Shown here in pieces: positions 1 through 9,271 of a stretch of 64,000 nt of DNA; positions within the stretch are counted from its first letter, which is position 1, and every line of letters starts with the position of its first letter. A program made the translations under genes and the position numbers. The notes under the pieces were generated by a model, which made no database searches, was not told where the DNA came from, and saw only the letters and a program-made list of their open reading frames with translations. Source of the DNA: Methylococcaceae bacterium (GTDB taxonomy: Bacteria > Pseudomonadota > Gammaproteobacteria > Methylococcales > Methylomonadaceae); NCBI GenBank assembly GCA_030693065.1, contig JAUYBL010000036.1:124001-188000 (forward strand), given 5' to 3'.

Positions 1-267
1 TTTTTTGCTTTCCGCAGGTTTTATTACAATGTAGTCAGGGTGAGTATCGGCTTTAAGTAATAAACAACTTTGACACTCACCGCAGCTGAAACCTGCTTGT
101 TGAGGATTGCTGCACAGCAACGCATAGGCAAATTGCTTGGCTAACGCAAGCTTGCCAAGCCCTGCATTACCACTAACCAATAATGCTTGGGGAATACGCT
201 GTTGCAAAATATAGCCATGCAGCCTCTCCCAATCTTGTTGGAGCCAGGGATGCAATGTATTCAGCAT
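1..267 (-). CDS. holB: DNA polymerase III delta' subunit, N-terminal part (runs off the window)
   Basis: The delta' subunit is part of the clamp-loader complex that places the beta sliding clamp on DNA. Only the first 89 codons are inside the window. They show the expected N-terminus, a P-loop-like GNAGLGK stretch near residue 35, and the four-cysteine zinc module (C-x8-C-x2-C-x2-C, near residues 52-66) typical of delta' and gamma/tau subunits. The ATG overlaps the stop of tmk by 7 bp, so it is translationally coupled and is the last visible gene of the fatty-acid operon. The tmk-holB order is the same as in E. coli. Confidence 0.92.
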   Translation of the reverse strand, partial: MLNTLHPWLQQDWERLHGYILQQRIPQALLVSGNAGLGKLALAKQFAYALLCSNPQQAGFSCGECQSCLLLKADTHPDYIVIKPAESKK

Positions 268-893
268 TGATTTCTAACCAAAAAACGCATGGCATCAATA
301 ATTTCGCGTTGCACGTCCGTCAAAGGCTGATTTGCTCGTATTAACTTTATGCGCTGTGGATTTAATTCGGCCTGCAATAAATAGGCGCGGCGAACATGTT
401 CAAAAAAACTGATGGTTTCAGCTTCAAAACGATCAAAAGCACCGCGTGTTTTAGCACGACGCATGCCCACTTCTACTGGCGCATCAAGTAACAATGTTAA
501 ATCAGGCCTTAAAGAGCCTTGTACCAAGCTTTCCAAGTGTTCGATAGTGCTTATTCGCATATTACGCCCCCCGCCCTGATAGGCGTAAGTCGCATCGGTA
601 AAGCGATCACATAACACCCATTTTCCTTGGGATAAGGCAGGCTCAATGACATGTTTAATGTGCTGGGACCTTGCGGCAAATACCAAAAGTAATTCAGCTT
701 GCTCGGAGATTGTTTCGCTATGCGGATCCAGCAGTAATAAACGAATTTTCTCTGCAAGTGCCGTACCGCCAGGTTCTCGAGTGACAACCACCGGGATATT
801 ATGATGAAGAAGATAATCCTTTATAAAGGTTAGATTGGTAGTTTTGCCAACGCCTTCACCACCTTCCAAGGTAATAAATTTACCTCTAATCAT
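261..893 (-). CDS. tmk: thymidylate kinase
   Basis: Phosphorylates dTMP to dTDP with ATP in the cytoplasm. The 210-residue protein has the normal family length. Visible motifs are the P-loop GGEGVGKTT (residues 11-19), the REPGGT motif near residue 40, the DRFTDATYAYQGGGR substrate-binding segment near 97-111, and an arginine-containing LID region around residues 145-155. The ATG overlaps the mltG stop as ATGA, and the 3' end overlaps holB, so it sits tightly inside the yceD-to-holB operon. Confidence 0.96.
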   Translation of the reverse strand: MIRGKFITLEGGEGVGKTTNLTFIKDYLLHHNIPVVVTREPGGTALAEKIRLLLLDPHSETISEQAELLLVFAARSQHIKHVIEPALSQGKWVLCDRFTDATYAYQGGGRNMRISTIEHLESLVQGSLRPDLTLLLDAPVEVGMRRAKTRGAFDRFEAETISFFEHVRRAYLLQAELNPQRIKLIRANQPLTDVQREIIDAMRFLVRNQC

Positions 894-1918
894 TTTTTCT
901 TCCTTTGAAAACTATCTACTGCGGCATTGTGCTCTTTTATTGATGCTGAAAACACGTGAGTACCATCACCCTTGGCAACAAAATAAAGACTATCCCCATT
1001 TTCGGGATGTAAAGCAGCATGAATGGCATCACGGCCCGGCATGGCTATCGGCGTCGGCGGTAAGCCACTAATTACATAAGTATTGTAGGGAGTTGGCGCA
1101 ATCAAATCTTTGCTTCTAATGTCACCTTGGTAACTATCACCCATACCATAAATCACTGTTGGGTCAGTTTGTAATAACATGCCCTGTTGAAGCCTGCGCA
1201 CAAACACACCGGCAATTTGTGGACGCTCGGATTTTTCACCAGTTTCCTTTTCGACAATAGAAGCCAGAATTAACGCTTCATAAGGGGTCTTAAGCGGTAA
1301 CCCCTCTGCTCTAGCTTGCCATTCTTGTTGTAGCACCTGTTGCATTTTGTCGTAAGCTCTTTTCAACAAAGACACATCGGACATATGCTTTTCAAAAAAA
1401 TAGGTATCAGGAAATAACAAGCCTTCTAATGGCGCTATAGCGGTGGAACCAGACATCGGCAAGTGAATTAATTCACCACTTAATTGAGCCATTAAAGCAT
1501 CAAAAGTAGCGTTATTTAGAGTGTGTTCAAGGTAGGGATTTTTCTCAATTTCCTGACGAATTTCCTTATAACTCCAGCCCTCCGGAAAGGTAATAGCGTA
1601 CTGTTTGACTTTCCCATGAACAAATAAATCGAGAATTTCAGGGATGTTCAACCCAGGCGTTAACTCATATTCTCCGGTTTTAATTTTTGTCATCGCATTT
1701 TCTTGAAGAGCAATAACCTTAAACCAGAAAGGCTTAACAGTGAGCTTTTGGGCAAGCAGTTTGTCGGTAATCAGATTAAAAGAATCACCTTTTTCAATGG
1801 TTATAATTGATGATTGATAAACGACGGGTAAGTGCAAAGCATTTTGATAATCCATCCATAGCCAGCCACCCGAAAAACTCAACATCAATAATAAAAAACC
1901 AATAATTCTATTGCTCAT
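890..1918 (-). CDS. mltG: endolytic murein transglycosylase MltG
   Basis: An inner-membrane lytic transglycosylase of the YceG family that cleaves nascent glycan strands and is thought to end their elongation. From the chosen ATG (MSNRIIGF) there is a hydrophobic N-terminal anchor at about residues 4-22, followed by a periplasmic domain. The catalytic region is VEKETG (Glu), followed by LQTDPTVIYG and the conserved YNTYVISGLPPTPI segment. An in-frame start 21 bases upstream (1939) would overlap pabC by 32 bp; the ATG at 1918 overlaps it by only 11 bp and puts the anchor at the N-terminus, so it is preferred. Confidence 0.94.
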   Translation of the reverse strand: MSNRIIGFLLLMLSFSGGWLWMDYQNALHLPVVYQSSIITIEKGDSFNLITDKLLAQKLTVKPFWFKVIALQENAMTKIKTGEYELTPGLNIPEILDLFVHGKVKQYAITFPEGWSYKEIRQEIEKNPYLEHTLNNATFDALMAQLSGELIHLPMSGSTAIAPLEGLLFPDTYFFEKHMSDVSLLKRAYDKMQQVLQQEWQARAEGLPLKTPYEALILASIVEKETGEKSERPQIAGVFVRRLQQGMLLQTDPTVIYGMGDSYQGDIRSKDLIAPTPYNTYVISGLPPTPIAMPGRDAIHAALHPENGDSLYFVAKGDGTHVFSASIKEHNAAVDSFQRKKK

Positions 1919-2741
1919 TTTGGACACCCTTATCTTCAAAATGTTCTAGCCAATGCTGAAACTGTCGTGTTAAGGGGCCTACCGCAAATTGTTGATGTTC
2001 AATTTGCCGAACTGGCCAAATACCTATGACTGAATTACAAACAAACAGCTCATCGGCAGATAACAAATCACCCTGACTCACTAGACCTTGAAAAAATTTT
2101 ATTCCATGCAGTGCCGCTTGTTCCATCACAACGCCTCTTATAATGCCAGCGACGCCCGCTTTTTCAAGACTTGCCGTATAAAGCGCTTGATTCTTAACAA
2201 GAAACAGATTGGTCATGGTGCCTTCAACCACATAACCATCGCTATCGAGCATGATGCCCTCTTGTATCATTGGATCATGCCATTCGGCTCTCGCTAGCAC
2301 TTGTTCCAGTCGGTTAAGATGTTTGATACCAGCTAACGTTGGGTTTAATCCCAAACGAGTAGCGCAAAAACGCACTTCAATACCTTGTTGTTGGTAACTT
2401 TTAGGATAATCTGGATAAGGATGTAAGCTGACTATACGGGTCGGTTTAACCACATCAGGCTGACGATAGCCGCGCCCGCCTGCCCCGCGAGTGACTATTA
2501 TTTTGACAACTGCGCGGTCGGCCTGATTAGCAAGGCTCGCGACCTCATTCTTAAGCAGTTTATTATCTGGAGGACTAATTAAAAGTCTTGAACAACCGGC
2601 AGTGAGTCGTTGCAAATGTCGATCAAGAAATTGAGCTTTGCCTGATTTGACGGCAATAGTTTCAAATAATCCATCGCCATATTGCAAACCACGATCACTA
2701 ACCTCAATGTGTTCCTTGCTTTCTCCATTGATCAGAATCAT
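1908..2741 (-). CDS. pabC: aminodeoxychorismate lyase (4-amino-4-deoxychorismate lyase)
   Basis: A PLP fold-type IV enzyme that turns aminodeoxychorismate into 4-aminobenzoate and pyruvate for folate synthesis. Visible features are the N-terminal VSDRGLQYGDGLFET signature of the BCAT/DAAT/PabC family, the GIKHLNRLEQ segment with the PLP-binding lysine (about residue 140) and the EGTMTNLF motif. ATG at 2741 is preferred over a TTG two codons upstream. It lies between fabF and mltG, the classical gammaproteobacterial position. Confidence 0.93.
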   Translation of the reverse strand: MILINGESKEHIEVSDRGLQYGDGLFETIAVKSGKAQFLDRHLQRLTAGCSRLLISPPDNKLLKNEVASLANQADRAVVKIIVTRGAGGRGYRQPDVVKPTRIVSLHPYPDYPKSYQQQGIEVRFCATRLGLNPTLAGIKHLNRLEQVLARAEWHDPMIQEGIMLDSDGYVVEGTMTNLFLVKNQALYTASLEKAGVAGIIRGVVMEQAALHGIKFFQGLVSQGDLLSADELFVCNSVIGIWPVRQIEHQQFAVGPLTRQFQHWLEHFEDKGVQNEQ

Positions 2742-2782
2742 GGGCAAGGAACATTAAGTATGTCGTCGAAAGACAACAACGA

Positions 2783-4027
2783 TTATTGGTAACGTTTAAA
2801 AATCAACGTGCCATTAGTGCCGCCAAAACCAAAAGAATTGGACATTGCAACATCGATTTTCATGTTTCGTGCAATGTTTGGCACATAATCAAGATCGCAT
2901 TCAGGATCTTGGTTTTCAAGATTGATGGTAGGTGGTGCAATTTGATTTTTAATGCTTAATGCGGTTAAAACAGCTTCAATACCGCCTGCTGCGCCAAGCA
3001 TATGACCAATCATCGATTTAGTAGAGCTAACTGCGATCTTGTAAATATGTTCACCCAAGGCAGCTTTCATTGCATGGGTCTCACCAACATCACCTGCTGG
3101 AGTAGACGTGCCGTGCGCATTGATATAGTCAACAGCATCAGCATTCAAACCAGCATCACGCAAGGCATTGCGCATGCATCGAGCAGCACCTTCGCCACCC
3201 TCAGAAGGGGTCGTAATATGGTAAGCATCACCACTCATACCAAACCCGATCAGTTCAGCATAAATCTTCGCACCACGGGCTTTGGCATGTTCCAATTCTT
3301 CAAGAACTACCACACCTGCACCATCGCTTAGCACGAAACCGTCACGGTCTTTATCCCACGGACGACTGGCAGTTTGCGGGCTGTCATTACGTCGAGAAAG
3401 TGCCTTCGCAGAAGCAAAGCCACCCATTGCTGTAGGTGACGTTGTACAGCGCTCAGCACCGCCAGCAACCATGACGTCGGCATCGCCATAAGCAATTAAA
3501 CGGGCCGCATCACCAATATTATGAGTGCCGGTTGCACAAGCGGTAACAATTGCATAGTTCGGACCTTTCAAACCATACTTGATAGACAGGTTTCCTGAAA
3601 TCATATTAATAATGTTGCCAGGAACAAAAAATGGCGAAATTCGACGCGGACCACCTTTTTCATAGGTTGCATAGCACTCTTCTATACCCGTAATGCCACC
3701 AATACCTGAGCCGATAGCTACCCCGATTCGCTCGGCATTAGCTTCTGTGACCTCAATACCAGAATCTTCAAACGCCTGACAACCGGCGGCAAGGCCATAG
3801 TGGACGAAACCGTCCATGCGTTTGGCATCTTTCTCAGCAATATATTGAGTTATGTCAAAATTCCTAATCACACCGCCAAAAGTGGTGGCGAAAGGAGAAA
3901 TATCAAAAGAGTCAATGTAACTGATACCGCTTTTACCATTGACAATACCTTCCCATGTTTCAGAAACAGTATTTGCTAGAGGCGTAACAGCGCCCAATCC
4001 AGTTATAACAACTCGACGTTTACTCAA
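2783..4027 (-). CDS. fabF: beta-ketoacyl-ACP synthase II
   Basis: Condensing enzyme of type II fatty-acid elongation; adds malonyl-ACP to acyl-ACP. At 414 residues it has normal FabF length. The catalytic triad is visible as Cys in [12 protein letters not shown] (about 164), His in [10 protein letters not shown] (about 305) and His in [11 protein letters not shown] (about 341). The C-terminal NSFGFGGTN motif is present. The start is a TTG; alignment with the usual [13 protein letters not shown]-terminus supports it even though no strong ribosome site precedes it. It follows acpP by about 90 bp. Confidence 0.96.
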   Translation of the reverse strand: MSKRRVVITGLGAVTPLANTVSETWEGIVNGKSGISYIDSFDISPFATTFGGVIRNFDITQYIAEKDAKRMDGFVHYGLAAGCQAFEDSGIEVTEANAERIGVAIGSGIGGITGIEECYATYEKGGPRRISPFFVPGNIINMISGNLSIKYGLKGPNYAIVTACATGTHNIGDAARLIAYGDADVMVAGGAERCTTSPTAMGGFASAKALSRRNDSPQTASRPWDKDRDGFVLSDGAGVVVLEELEHAKARGAKIYAELIGFGMSGDAYHITTPSEGGEGAARCMRNALRDAGLNADAVDYINAHGTSTPAGDVGETHAMKAALGEHIYKIAVSSTKSMIGHMLGAAGGIEAVLTALSIKNQIAPPTINLENQDPECDLDYVPNIARNMKIDVAMSNSFGFGGTNGTLIFKRYQ

Positions 4028-4116
4028 TGTAGGTTACCGTAAGAAAAATGAAGGAGGAACAAAGGGGATGGTGCTGGGTAGTGGATGAAGCATTCATCCA
4101 CTACTTGACTGAAAAT

Positions 4117-4347
4117 TTAAACGTTTTTGGTTACGTAATCAATAGCTTGTTGAACTGTCGTAATTTTTTCAGCTTCATCGTCTGGAATTTCGCATTCAAA
4201 TTCTTCTTCAAGAGCCATAACGAGTTCAACTGTATCCAGAGAATCAGCACCAAGATCATCTACAAATGAAGCATCATTAGCGATCTCTTCCTTTACACCC
4301 AATTGCTCTGCAACAATCTTTTTTACTCGTTCTTCAATGTTACTCAT
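4117..4347 (-). CDS. acpP: acyl carrier protein
   Basis: Small acidic carrier that holds growing acyl chains on a 4'-phosphopantetheine arm. The [13 protein letters not shown] motif carries the serine that receives the arm (about residue 36). From the ATG at 4347 (MSNIEERV) the protein is 76 residues, the usual length; an upstream in-frame start would add five unlikely residues. A GAGG ribosome site lies about 8 bases before this ATG. It has its own sigma70-like promoter at 4462-4491, fitting the high demand for ACP. Confidence 0.97.
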   Translation of the reverse strand: MSNIEERVKKIVAEQLGVKEEIANDASFVDDLGADSLDTVELVMALEEEFECEIPDDEAEKITTVQQAIDYVTKNV

Positions 4348-4428
4348 AATTATTATCCTCAAACATCACGATATTATTAGCTTTAAGCTTTGTTAATCGT
4401 AATTGTATTGTTGTTGATTTTATTAGAA

Positions 4429-4457
4429 ATCCCGTCGCCGGCAATTCCAGACGGCGG
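4429..4457 (-). terminator. hairpin in the fabG-acpP intergenic region
   Basis: On the minus strand CCCGCCGTC and GGCGACGGG can pair (8 of 9 positions, one a G-U) around a 10-base loop, followed by ATTTCT. It lies after fabG but downstream of the acpP promoter, so it could be a weak fabG terminator or a 5' UTR structure of acpP. There is no long T run. Confidence 0.35.
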
Positions 4458-4461
4458 GGCA

Positions 4462-4491
4462 ATTATACTTGATATTTAGACAGTGTCACAA
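4462..4491 (-). promoter_or_regulatory. sigma70-like promoter for acpP
   Basis: Reading leftward, TTGTGA (4491-4486), an 18-base spacer and a perfect TATAAT (4467-4462) lie in the 130-bp gap between fabG and acpP. Position, spacing and the exact -10 hexamer support a separate acpP promoter inside the operon. Confidence 0.6.
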
Positions 4492-4493
4492 GG

Positions 4494-5222
4494 TTAAGGC
4501 ATAAACATGCCACCATTGACATGCAGAGTTTCGCCAGTGATATAGCCGGCACCTTCTGAAGCCAAAAATGACACTGCATGCGCAATCTCTCGAGCATCAC
4601 CTAGTCGAGACAAAGGAATTGATGCCAACAAATTATTTTTAATATCGTCAGACAGCTCTTTGGTCATATCAGTATCAATAAAGCCAGGAGCGACCGTATT
4701 GACAGTGATATTGCGTGAACCGACCTCTTTAGCCAATGATTTGGCAAAACCAACCATTCCGGCTTTCGCGGCCGCGTAATTAGCTTGACCGGCATTACCC
4801 GTAGCGCCAACCACCGAAGAAATATTAATAATTCGGCCGGTTTTTGCTTTCATCATGCCGCGTAACACCGCTTTAGACATCCTAAAAACAGATGTCAAAT
4901 TAGTGTTTATGATGTCATCCCATTCATCATCTTTCATTCGCATCAACAGGTTATCTCGGGTAATGCCGGCATTATTTACTAACACAGCTGGCGCACCGAA
5001 GTCCTCGTTAATACTTTTAAGCACTTCCTCAACAGACTTGGGATCGGCGACATTTAATGTTAAGCCTCTACCACTTTCACCCAAAAAAGCAGAAATTGCC
5101 TCCGCACCGCCAGCCGTAGTTGCAGTACCGATCACAAAAAAACCATCATTTACCAATCTTTCCGCGATGGCTCGGCCTATTCCGCGACTAGCGCCGGTTA
5201 CTAAAGCTATTTGCTTACCCAT
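4494..5222 (-). CDS. fabG: 3-oxoacyl-ACP reductase FabG
   Basis: NADPH-dependent reduction of 3-ketoacyl-ACP in fatty-acid elongation; short-chain dehydrogenase fold. The TGASRGIG cofactor loop is near residue 10, NNAG near 86, the catalytic Ser in NISSVVG (about 137) and the YAAAKAG active-site Tyr/Lys (about 150-154). The protein ends in GGMFMP, typical for FabG. The ATG at 5222 (MGKQIALVTG) overlaps the fabD stop by 8 bp; the in-frame start 21 bases upstream is less likely. Confidence 0.96.
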   Translation of the reverse strand: MGKQIALVTGASRGIGRAIAERLVNDGFFVIGTATTAGGAEAISAFLGESGRGLTLNVADPKSVEEVLKSINEDFGAPAVLVNNAGITRDNLLMRMKDDEWDDIINTNLTSVFRMSKAVLRGMMKAKTGRIINISSVVGATGNAGQANYAAAKAGMVGFAKSLAKEVGSRNITVNTVAPGFIDTDMTKELSDDIKNNLLASIPLSRLGDAREIAHAVSFLASEGAGYITGETLHVNGGMFMP

Positions 5223-6174
5223 TAAGATTCTCCAATACCTCATTCAATGAAGCTGTATCGTAAATTGAAAAATGTCTGGCTTCTTTAACAATGCGTTTAT
5301 TCAGACCGACCAACACCTTTCCAGGCCCACACTCAACAAAAGCAGTAACGCCTTGATCATGCATAAAACGAATACTATCTGACCAACGCACCGGCTGATA
5401 AAGCTGTTCTTTTAATGCGTTACGAATCACTTCAGGTGCTGTATGTGCAGCAATATCAACATTGTGAATAAGCGTCAATTTAGGCATTTCAATCGCAGTA
5501 TTTTGCAATAATTGATCAAGCTTATCTGCAGCGGGGTGCATTAACGCGCAATGAGACGGCACACTTACCGGCAGCAATACTGCACGTTTAGCACCGGCTT
5601 CTTTGGCTGCGACAATTGCTCGCTCTACAGCTGCGGCATGCCCGGCAATCACTACCTGCCCCGGAGAATTGAAATTTGCCGCCGAAACCTCCTCATTAAG
5701 TTCTCGACGACTAGCCTCAACACAGACCGCGACAACTTGATGATCTTCAAGACCTAAAACAGCCGCCATCGCCCCAACGCCTGTAGGCACAGCTTCTTGC
5801 ATCAATCGGCCTCTTTCTGCAACTAACTTAATAGCATCTTCAAACGAGATCGCTTCAGCACAAACCAAGGCAGTATATTCGCCAAGGCTATGGCCAGCAG
5901 CCCAAGCAGGACGTACTGAACTTTGGTTGCGCCATACTTCCCACACTGCAACCCCCGCCGCTAACATGGCTGGCTGGGTATTGTGTGTTTGATTTAACTG
6001 ATCTTCCGGGCCATCAGCGACGATTGCCCACAAATCTTTTCCCAATACATCAGAAGCGCGCTCAAACGTTTGCCGCACTTCCGGATAAGATGCCGCCAGT
6101 TCCGCAAGCATCCCCAAAGACTGCGAGCCTTGCCCGGGAAATACAAAGGCCAAATTATAAGATTGGTTATTCAT
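5215..6174 (-). CDS. fabD: malonyl-CoA:ACP transacylase
   Basis: Moves the malonyl group from CoA to ACP. The 319-residue protein shows GQGSQ near residue 14, the nucleophile elbow GHSLGEY (Ser about 92), the conserved Arg region after it, and the catalytic His in VPSHCALM (about 200). ATG at 6174 (MNNQSYNLAF) is chosen over a TTG five codons upstream. It sits 17 bp after fabH and overlaps fabG. Confidence 0.95.
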   Translation of the reverse strand: MNNQSYNLAFVFPGQGSQSLGMLAELAASYPEVRQTFERASDVLGKDLWAIVADGPEDQLNQTHNTQPAMLAAGVAVWEVWRNQSSVRPAWAAGHSLGEYTALVCAEAISFEDAIKLVAERGRLMQEAVPTGVGAMAAVLGLEDHQVVAVCVEASRRELNEEVSAANFNSPGQVVIAGHAAAVERAIVAAKEAGAKRAVLLPVSVPSHCALMHPAADKLDQLLQNTAIEMPKLTLIHNVDIAAHTAPEVIRNALKEQLYQPVRWSDSIRFMHDQGVTAFVECGPGKVLVGLNKRIVKEARHFSIYDTASLNEVLENLNG

Positions 6175-6190
6175 TATTTTTTCAATCAAA

Positions 6191-7159
6191 TTAATATCTA
6201 ATTAACGCAGAACCCCATGTGAATCCCGCCCCAAAAGCCTCTAGCAATACCACCTGCCCACGTTGAATGCGGCCATCCCGAACAGCTTCATTGAAAGCCA
6301 GCAATACAGAAGCAGACGAAGTATTGCCCTGCCCTTCCAATGTCAACACTACATGATCCATGGACATTTTCAATTTTTTAGCAGTGGCGGCAATTATTCG
6401 GGTATTAGCTTGATGAGGCACCAGCCAATCCACATCCGATTGCTGCATATTATTTGCTGCTAGTGTTTCATCAACAATACGACCCAACGTATTTACAGCT
6501 ACTTTAAATACTTCGTTGCCTCGCATATTTATGAAAGGAGCTTCATCTCTATTGGCTTCACTGCCAGCCTTGGGATTTGGACAATACAATAAATCCTCGT
6601 ACTCGCCGTCAGAATGGATATGCGTAGATAAAATACCTGTTTCTTCTGATGCTGCCAGCAATACCGCACCAGCGCCATCGCCAAACAATATGCAGGTGCT
6701 ACGATCTGTCCAATCCACCAATCGTGAATTAATTTCAGAACCGATGACGAGAACTTTTTTGGCTGCGCCAGTTTTAATGTACTGATCGGCAATGCTTAAG
6801 GCAAAAATGGAGCCTGAACACGCGGCCTGCACATCAAAAGCCACACAGTTTCTAATGCCTAATCTTTCCTGCAACAAACAACCAGTGCTAGGATAAACAC
6901 GGTCAGGCGTGCTCGTTGCAACAATAATCAAATCAATATCTTGCGGCTCACAACCAGCCGCCTCAATAGCTTGTCTTGCGGCTATTTCAGCCATACTGGA
7001 AGCAGTCTCATCCGCTGCCGCTATGCGACGGCTTTTTATGCCGGTGCGCTCGTAAATCCAACTATCTGAAGTATCTACCGTTTGCGAAATATGTTCGTTA
7101 GTGCGGACTTCAGCCGGCAAATAACCACCAGTACCAATTACTCTTGAGTATCGAGTCAT
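6191..7159 (-). CDS. fabH: beta-ketoacyl-ACP synthase III
   Basis: Starts fatty-acid synthesis by condensing acetyl-CoA with malonyl-ACP. The 322-residue protein has the catalytic Cys in [10 protein letters not shown] (about 113), His in VPHQANTRI (about 250) and Asn in GQGNTSSAS (about 280), plus the N-terminal GTGGYLP. The ATG overlaps the plsX stop as ATGA. Confidence 0.96.
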   Translation of the reverse strand: MTRYSRVIGTGGYLPAEVRTNEHISQTVDTSDSWIYERTGIKSRRIAAADETASSMAEIAARQAIEAAGCEPQDIDLIIVATSTPDRVYPSTGCLLQERLGIRNCVAFDVQAACSGSIFALSIADQYIKTGAAKKVLVIGSEINSRLVDWTDRSTCILFGDGAGAVLLAASEETGILSTHIHSDGEYEDLLYCPNPKAGSEANRDEAPFINMRGNEVFKVAVNTLGRIVDETLAANNMQQSDVDWLVPHQANTRIIAATAKKLKMSMDHVVLTLEGQGNTSSASVLLAFNEAVRDGRIQRGQVVLLEAFGAGFTWGSALIRY

Positions 7160-8184
7160 GCACTTTCCTTTTGAGTTAATGTTGCCTCAACTTGTTCGCT
7201 TATCTTCCTAATAACATCTTTTTGCACTTCGACCTCAGCAAGTTGAATCGCTGTTTTAAAGGCTAATATATCAGCACCGCCATGACTTTTAATCACTAAG
7301 CCGCGCAACCCCAGAAAACTAGCACCGTTATATAACCTGGGATCAATGTGCTGCTTAAACGACTTAAGCACTGGGTAAGCAATTACCGCCACCAGTTTGG
7401 TCAAAATATTTTGGCTAAACGCCTCTTTTAGTGCACTGGCAATCATCTTTGCAGCGCCTTCAATTGATTTAAGTGCAACATTACCAACAAAGCCGTCAGT
7501 AACAATTAAATCAACTTTGACGTTACCGGCATTTAATGAGTTTCCCTCAACATAACCGATATAGTTTAGCGACGAGTTTTCGAGCAGTTTCGAGGCCGCT
7601 TTAACTTGCTCATTACCCTTAACATCTTCTTCGCCAATATTTAGCAAGCCGACTGTTGGATTGTCGATATTCTCCACAGCCTTGACCAATTCCGCACCCA
7701 TGACGGCAAATTGAAAAAGATGCTCAGCGGTACAATCTACATTTGCCCCCAAATCCAACACATGCGTATGACCATGTATAGACGGCAAGGTAGAGATAAT
7801 AGCGGGACGATCAATACCGGGAATCATCTTTAGGACAAAGCGCGCAGTAGCCATTAGCGCACCAGTATTACCAGCACTTACACAAGCGTCTGCCTTGCCA
7901 TCCTTTACAAGATTAATGGCAACGCGCATAGAAGAATCTTTTTTATTTTTTAACGCTTTAGCAGGAGATTCATCCATAGCAACGCACTCTGATGCGTGCT
8001 GAATAATTAATCTTTCTTTGAAATCAAGCGGGCTTTTTGCCAACTGTTGTTTAACAACAGTCTCGTCACCTACTAAAATCAGCTTAAGGTTTGGATTGTT
8101 TTTTAGACAATCTAATGATGCGGGAATGGTAACCTCAGGACCGTGATCCCCGCCCATTACATCAATCGAAATTGTTAGGCTCAC
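7156..8184 (-). CDS. plsX: phosphate acyltransferase PlsX
   Basis: Makes acyl-phosphate from acyl-ACP, feeding PlsY in phospholipid synthesis. The signature DVMGGDHGP is at the N-terminus, followed by [12 protein letters not shown] (about 97) and DGFVGN. The reading frame is open up to 8241, but the family N-terminus starts at a GTG at 8184, preceded by AGGAG twelve bases upstream. A terminator-like hairpin (8218-8239) sits inside the longer version, which argues for the GTG start. Length is then 342 residues, normal for PlsX. Confidence 0.94.
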   Translation of the reverse strand: MSLTISIDVMGGDHGPEVTIPASLDCLKNNPNLKLILVGDETVVKQQLAKSPLDFKERLIIQHASECVAMDESPAKALKNKKDSSMRVAINLVKDGKADACVSAGNTGALMATARFVLKMIPGIDRPAIISTLPSIHGHTHVLDLGANVDCTAEHLFQFAVMGAELVKAVENIDNPTVGLLNIGEEDVKGNEQVKAASKLLENSSLNYIGYVEGNSLNAGNVKVDLIVTDGFVGNVALKSIEGAAKMIASALKEAFSQNILTKLVAVIAYPVLKSFKQHIDPRLYNGASFLGLRGLVIKSHGGADILAFKTAIQLAEVEVQKDVIRKISEQVEATLTQKESA

Positions 8185-8217
8185 GCTGACTAATGACTCC
8201 TGAGTTGATAAAAATAA

Positions 8218-8239
8218 GCCGAACCAGAATTGGTTCGGC
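8218..8239 (-). terminator. hairpin between rpmF and plsX
   Basis: A perfect 8-bp stem (GCCGAACC / GGTTCGGC) with a 6-base loop, followed on the minus strand by TTATTTTTATC. It has the form of an intrinsic terminator or attenuator after rpmF and may reduce read-through into the plsX-fab genes relative to the ribosomal protein gene. Confidence 0.6.
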
Positions 8240-8268
8240 ATATATCACTAGCTAAAAAACGATAGAAC

Positions 8269-8451
8269 TTATTCTTCTTCTTTAACCGCAACAATTTGAC
8301 GACCTTTAAAAAAGCCATCGGGAGTGACATGGTGACGTAAATGAGTCTCACCAGTTAACGGATCCTGAGACAAAGTAGGACCGGTTAAGGCATCGTGTGA
8401 ACGACGTTGACCACGTCTTGAACGTGATACTTTACTTTTTTGTACTGCCAT
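8269..8451 (-). CDS. rpmF: 50S ribosomal protein bL32
   Basis: Small basic protein of the large ribosomal subunit. The 60-residue sequence begins [20 protein letters not shown] and ends in the usual short acidic/basic tail. The cysteine zinc ligands of some L32 forms are absent, as in many gammaproteobacteria. Its ATG shares one base with the yceD stop (TAATG), so the two are coupled. Confidence 0.97.
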   Translation of the reverse strand: MAVQKSKVSRSRRGQRRSHDALTGPTLSQDPLTGETHLRHHVTPDGFFKGRQIVAVKEEE

Positions 8452-8978
8452 TATAAATCTCCAGATTTTTTAAGTTTTGCTAAGATGGAAAAAGGATTTT
8501 TGCTGGGCGACTGCAAGTTATTTTCCGGTACATCAGGTTCTTCAAAGCCCGGTTTTTGGATAAAACAATTGTGCTTATGCTTAGGAAAAGTAGGTATTAC
8601 AAGCAACAACTCATCTTCAATGATGTCTTTTAAAATTAACTTCCCTTCCTCAATCATTAAAGGCTCAAAACCTTCTGGCAATCTATCCGCCTGCTCAATT
8701 GTAGTAACAATGCCTAATCTGACTTCAATATCTACGGGCCATTCAACTGCCTGTAAACAATTTTGACATTGAAGTTGCAGCACAGCTTTTAATTGACCTT
8801 CAATTTTGGGCACCCTGCCTTCCCGAGCAAAAAAAAGGCTTACGGAAACCGCCCCTTCATCGTTGAGCAAAAATTCACCCAAGCGATCGAGGCCTTTTAA
8901 AGGCAAAAGTCCCGTTAGTTCTCCTCGCTTATCAGCAAGTTGTAACGGATCAATGTAGATAGGTAATCGGTCTGACAT
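8451..8978 (-). CDS. yceD: YceD / DUF177 family 23S rRNA accumulation protein
   Basis: DUF177 proteins sit just upstream of rpmF in most bacteria and are linked to 23S rRNA accumulation. The C-x2-C pair in [12 protein letters not shown] (about residue 72) and a C-terminal [10 protein letters not shown]-like acidic segment are visible. ATG at 8978 ([11 protein letters not shown]) gives 175 residues, the usual size; the open frame extends 30 codons further without family resemblance. It is the first gene of the leftward operon. Confidence 0.93.
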   Translation of the reverse strand: MSDRLPIYIDPLQLADKRGELTGLLPLKGLDRLGEFLLNDEGAVSVSLFFAREGRVPKIEGQLKAVLQLQCQNCLQAVEWPVDIEVRLGIVTTIEQADRLPEGFEPLMIEEGKLILKDIIEDELLLVIPTFPKHKHNCFIQKPGFEEPDVPENNLQSPSKNPFSILAKLKKSGDL

Positions 8979-9135
8979 AACCGGGCAATAATATATGGAA
9001 ATGACAAATGCGTCAAACAACACACCCGCTTTTACAGATAGATAACGCTTATTAATCCACGCCAACACACATTCAGATCAGCTTATAAATACCTAGTTTT
9101 AAACTAAAAAGTCAACATAATTTTTATTAGATAAA

Positions 9136-9182
9136 ACACAACATATTGTGTTAATATTTTTACAAATCACTACATATCGACA
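9136..9182 (+). promoter_or_regulatory. pair of NrdR boxes upstream of nrdJa
   Basis: Box 1 (9136-9151) is ACACAACATATTGTGT, close to the palindromic NrdR consensus acaCwAtATaTwGtGt. Box 2 (9167-9182) is TCACTACATATCGACA, a weaker match. Their starts are exactly 31 bp apart, the three-helical-turn spacing known for NrdR tandem sites. They lie 90-135 bp before the nrdJa ATG, so ATP/dATP-dependent repression by NrdR is likely. Confidence 0.65.
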
Positions 9183-9271
9183 AAGCAACAAATCAAATGA
9201 ATACTGCAACTCACTGATTTGCGGCCGATTTTTCTTTTCTATCAACACTAATTTAGCCGAGGCGCAATCTT

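Noticed and set aside
9080-9271. Cobalamin riboswitch before nrdJa
   Set aside because: No B12-box sequence; the region is AT-rich and instead shows two NrdR-type boxes.
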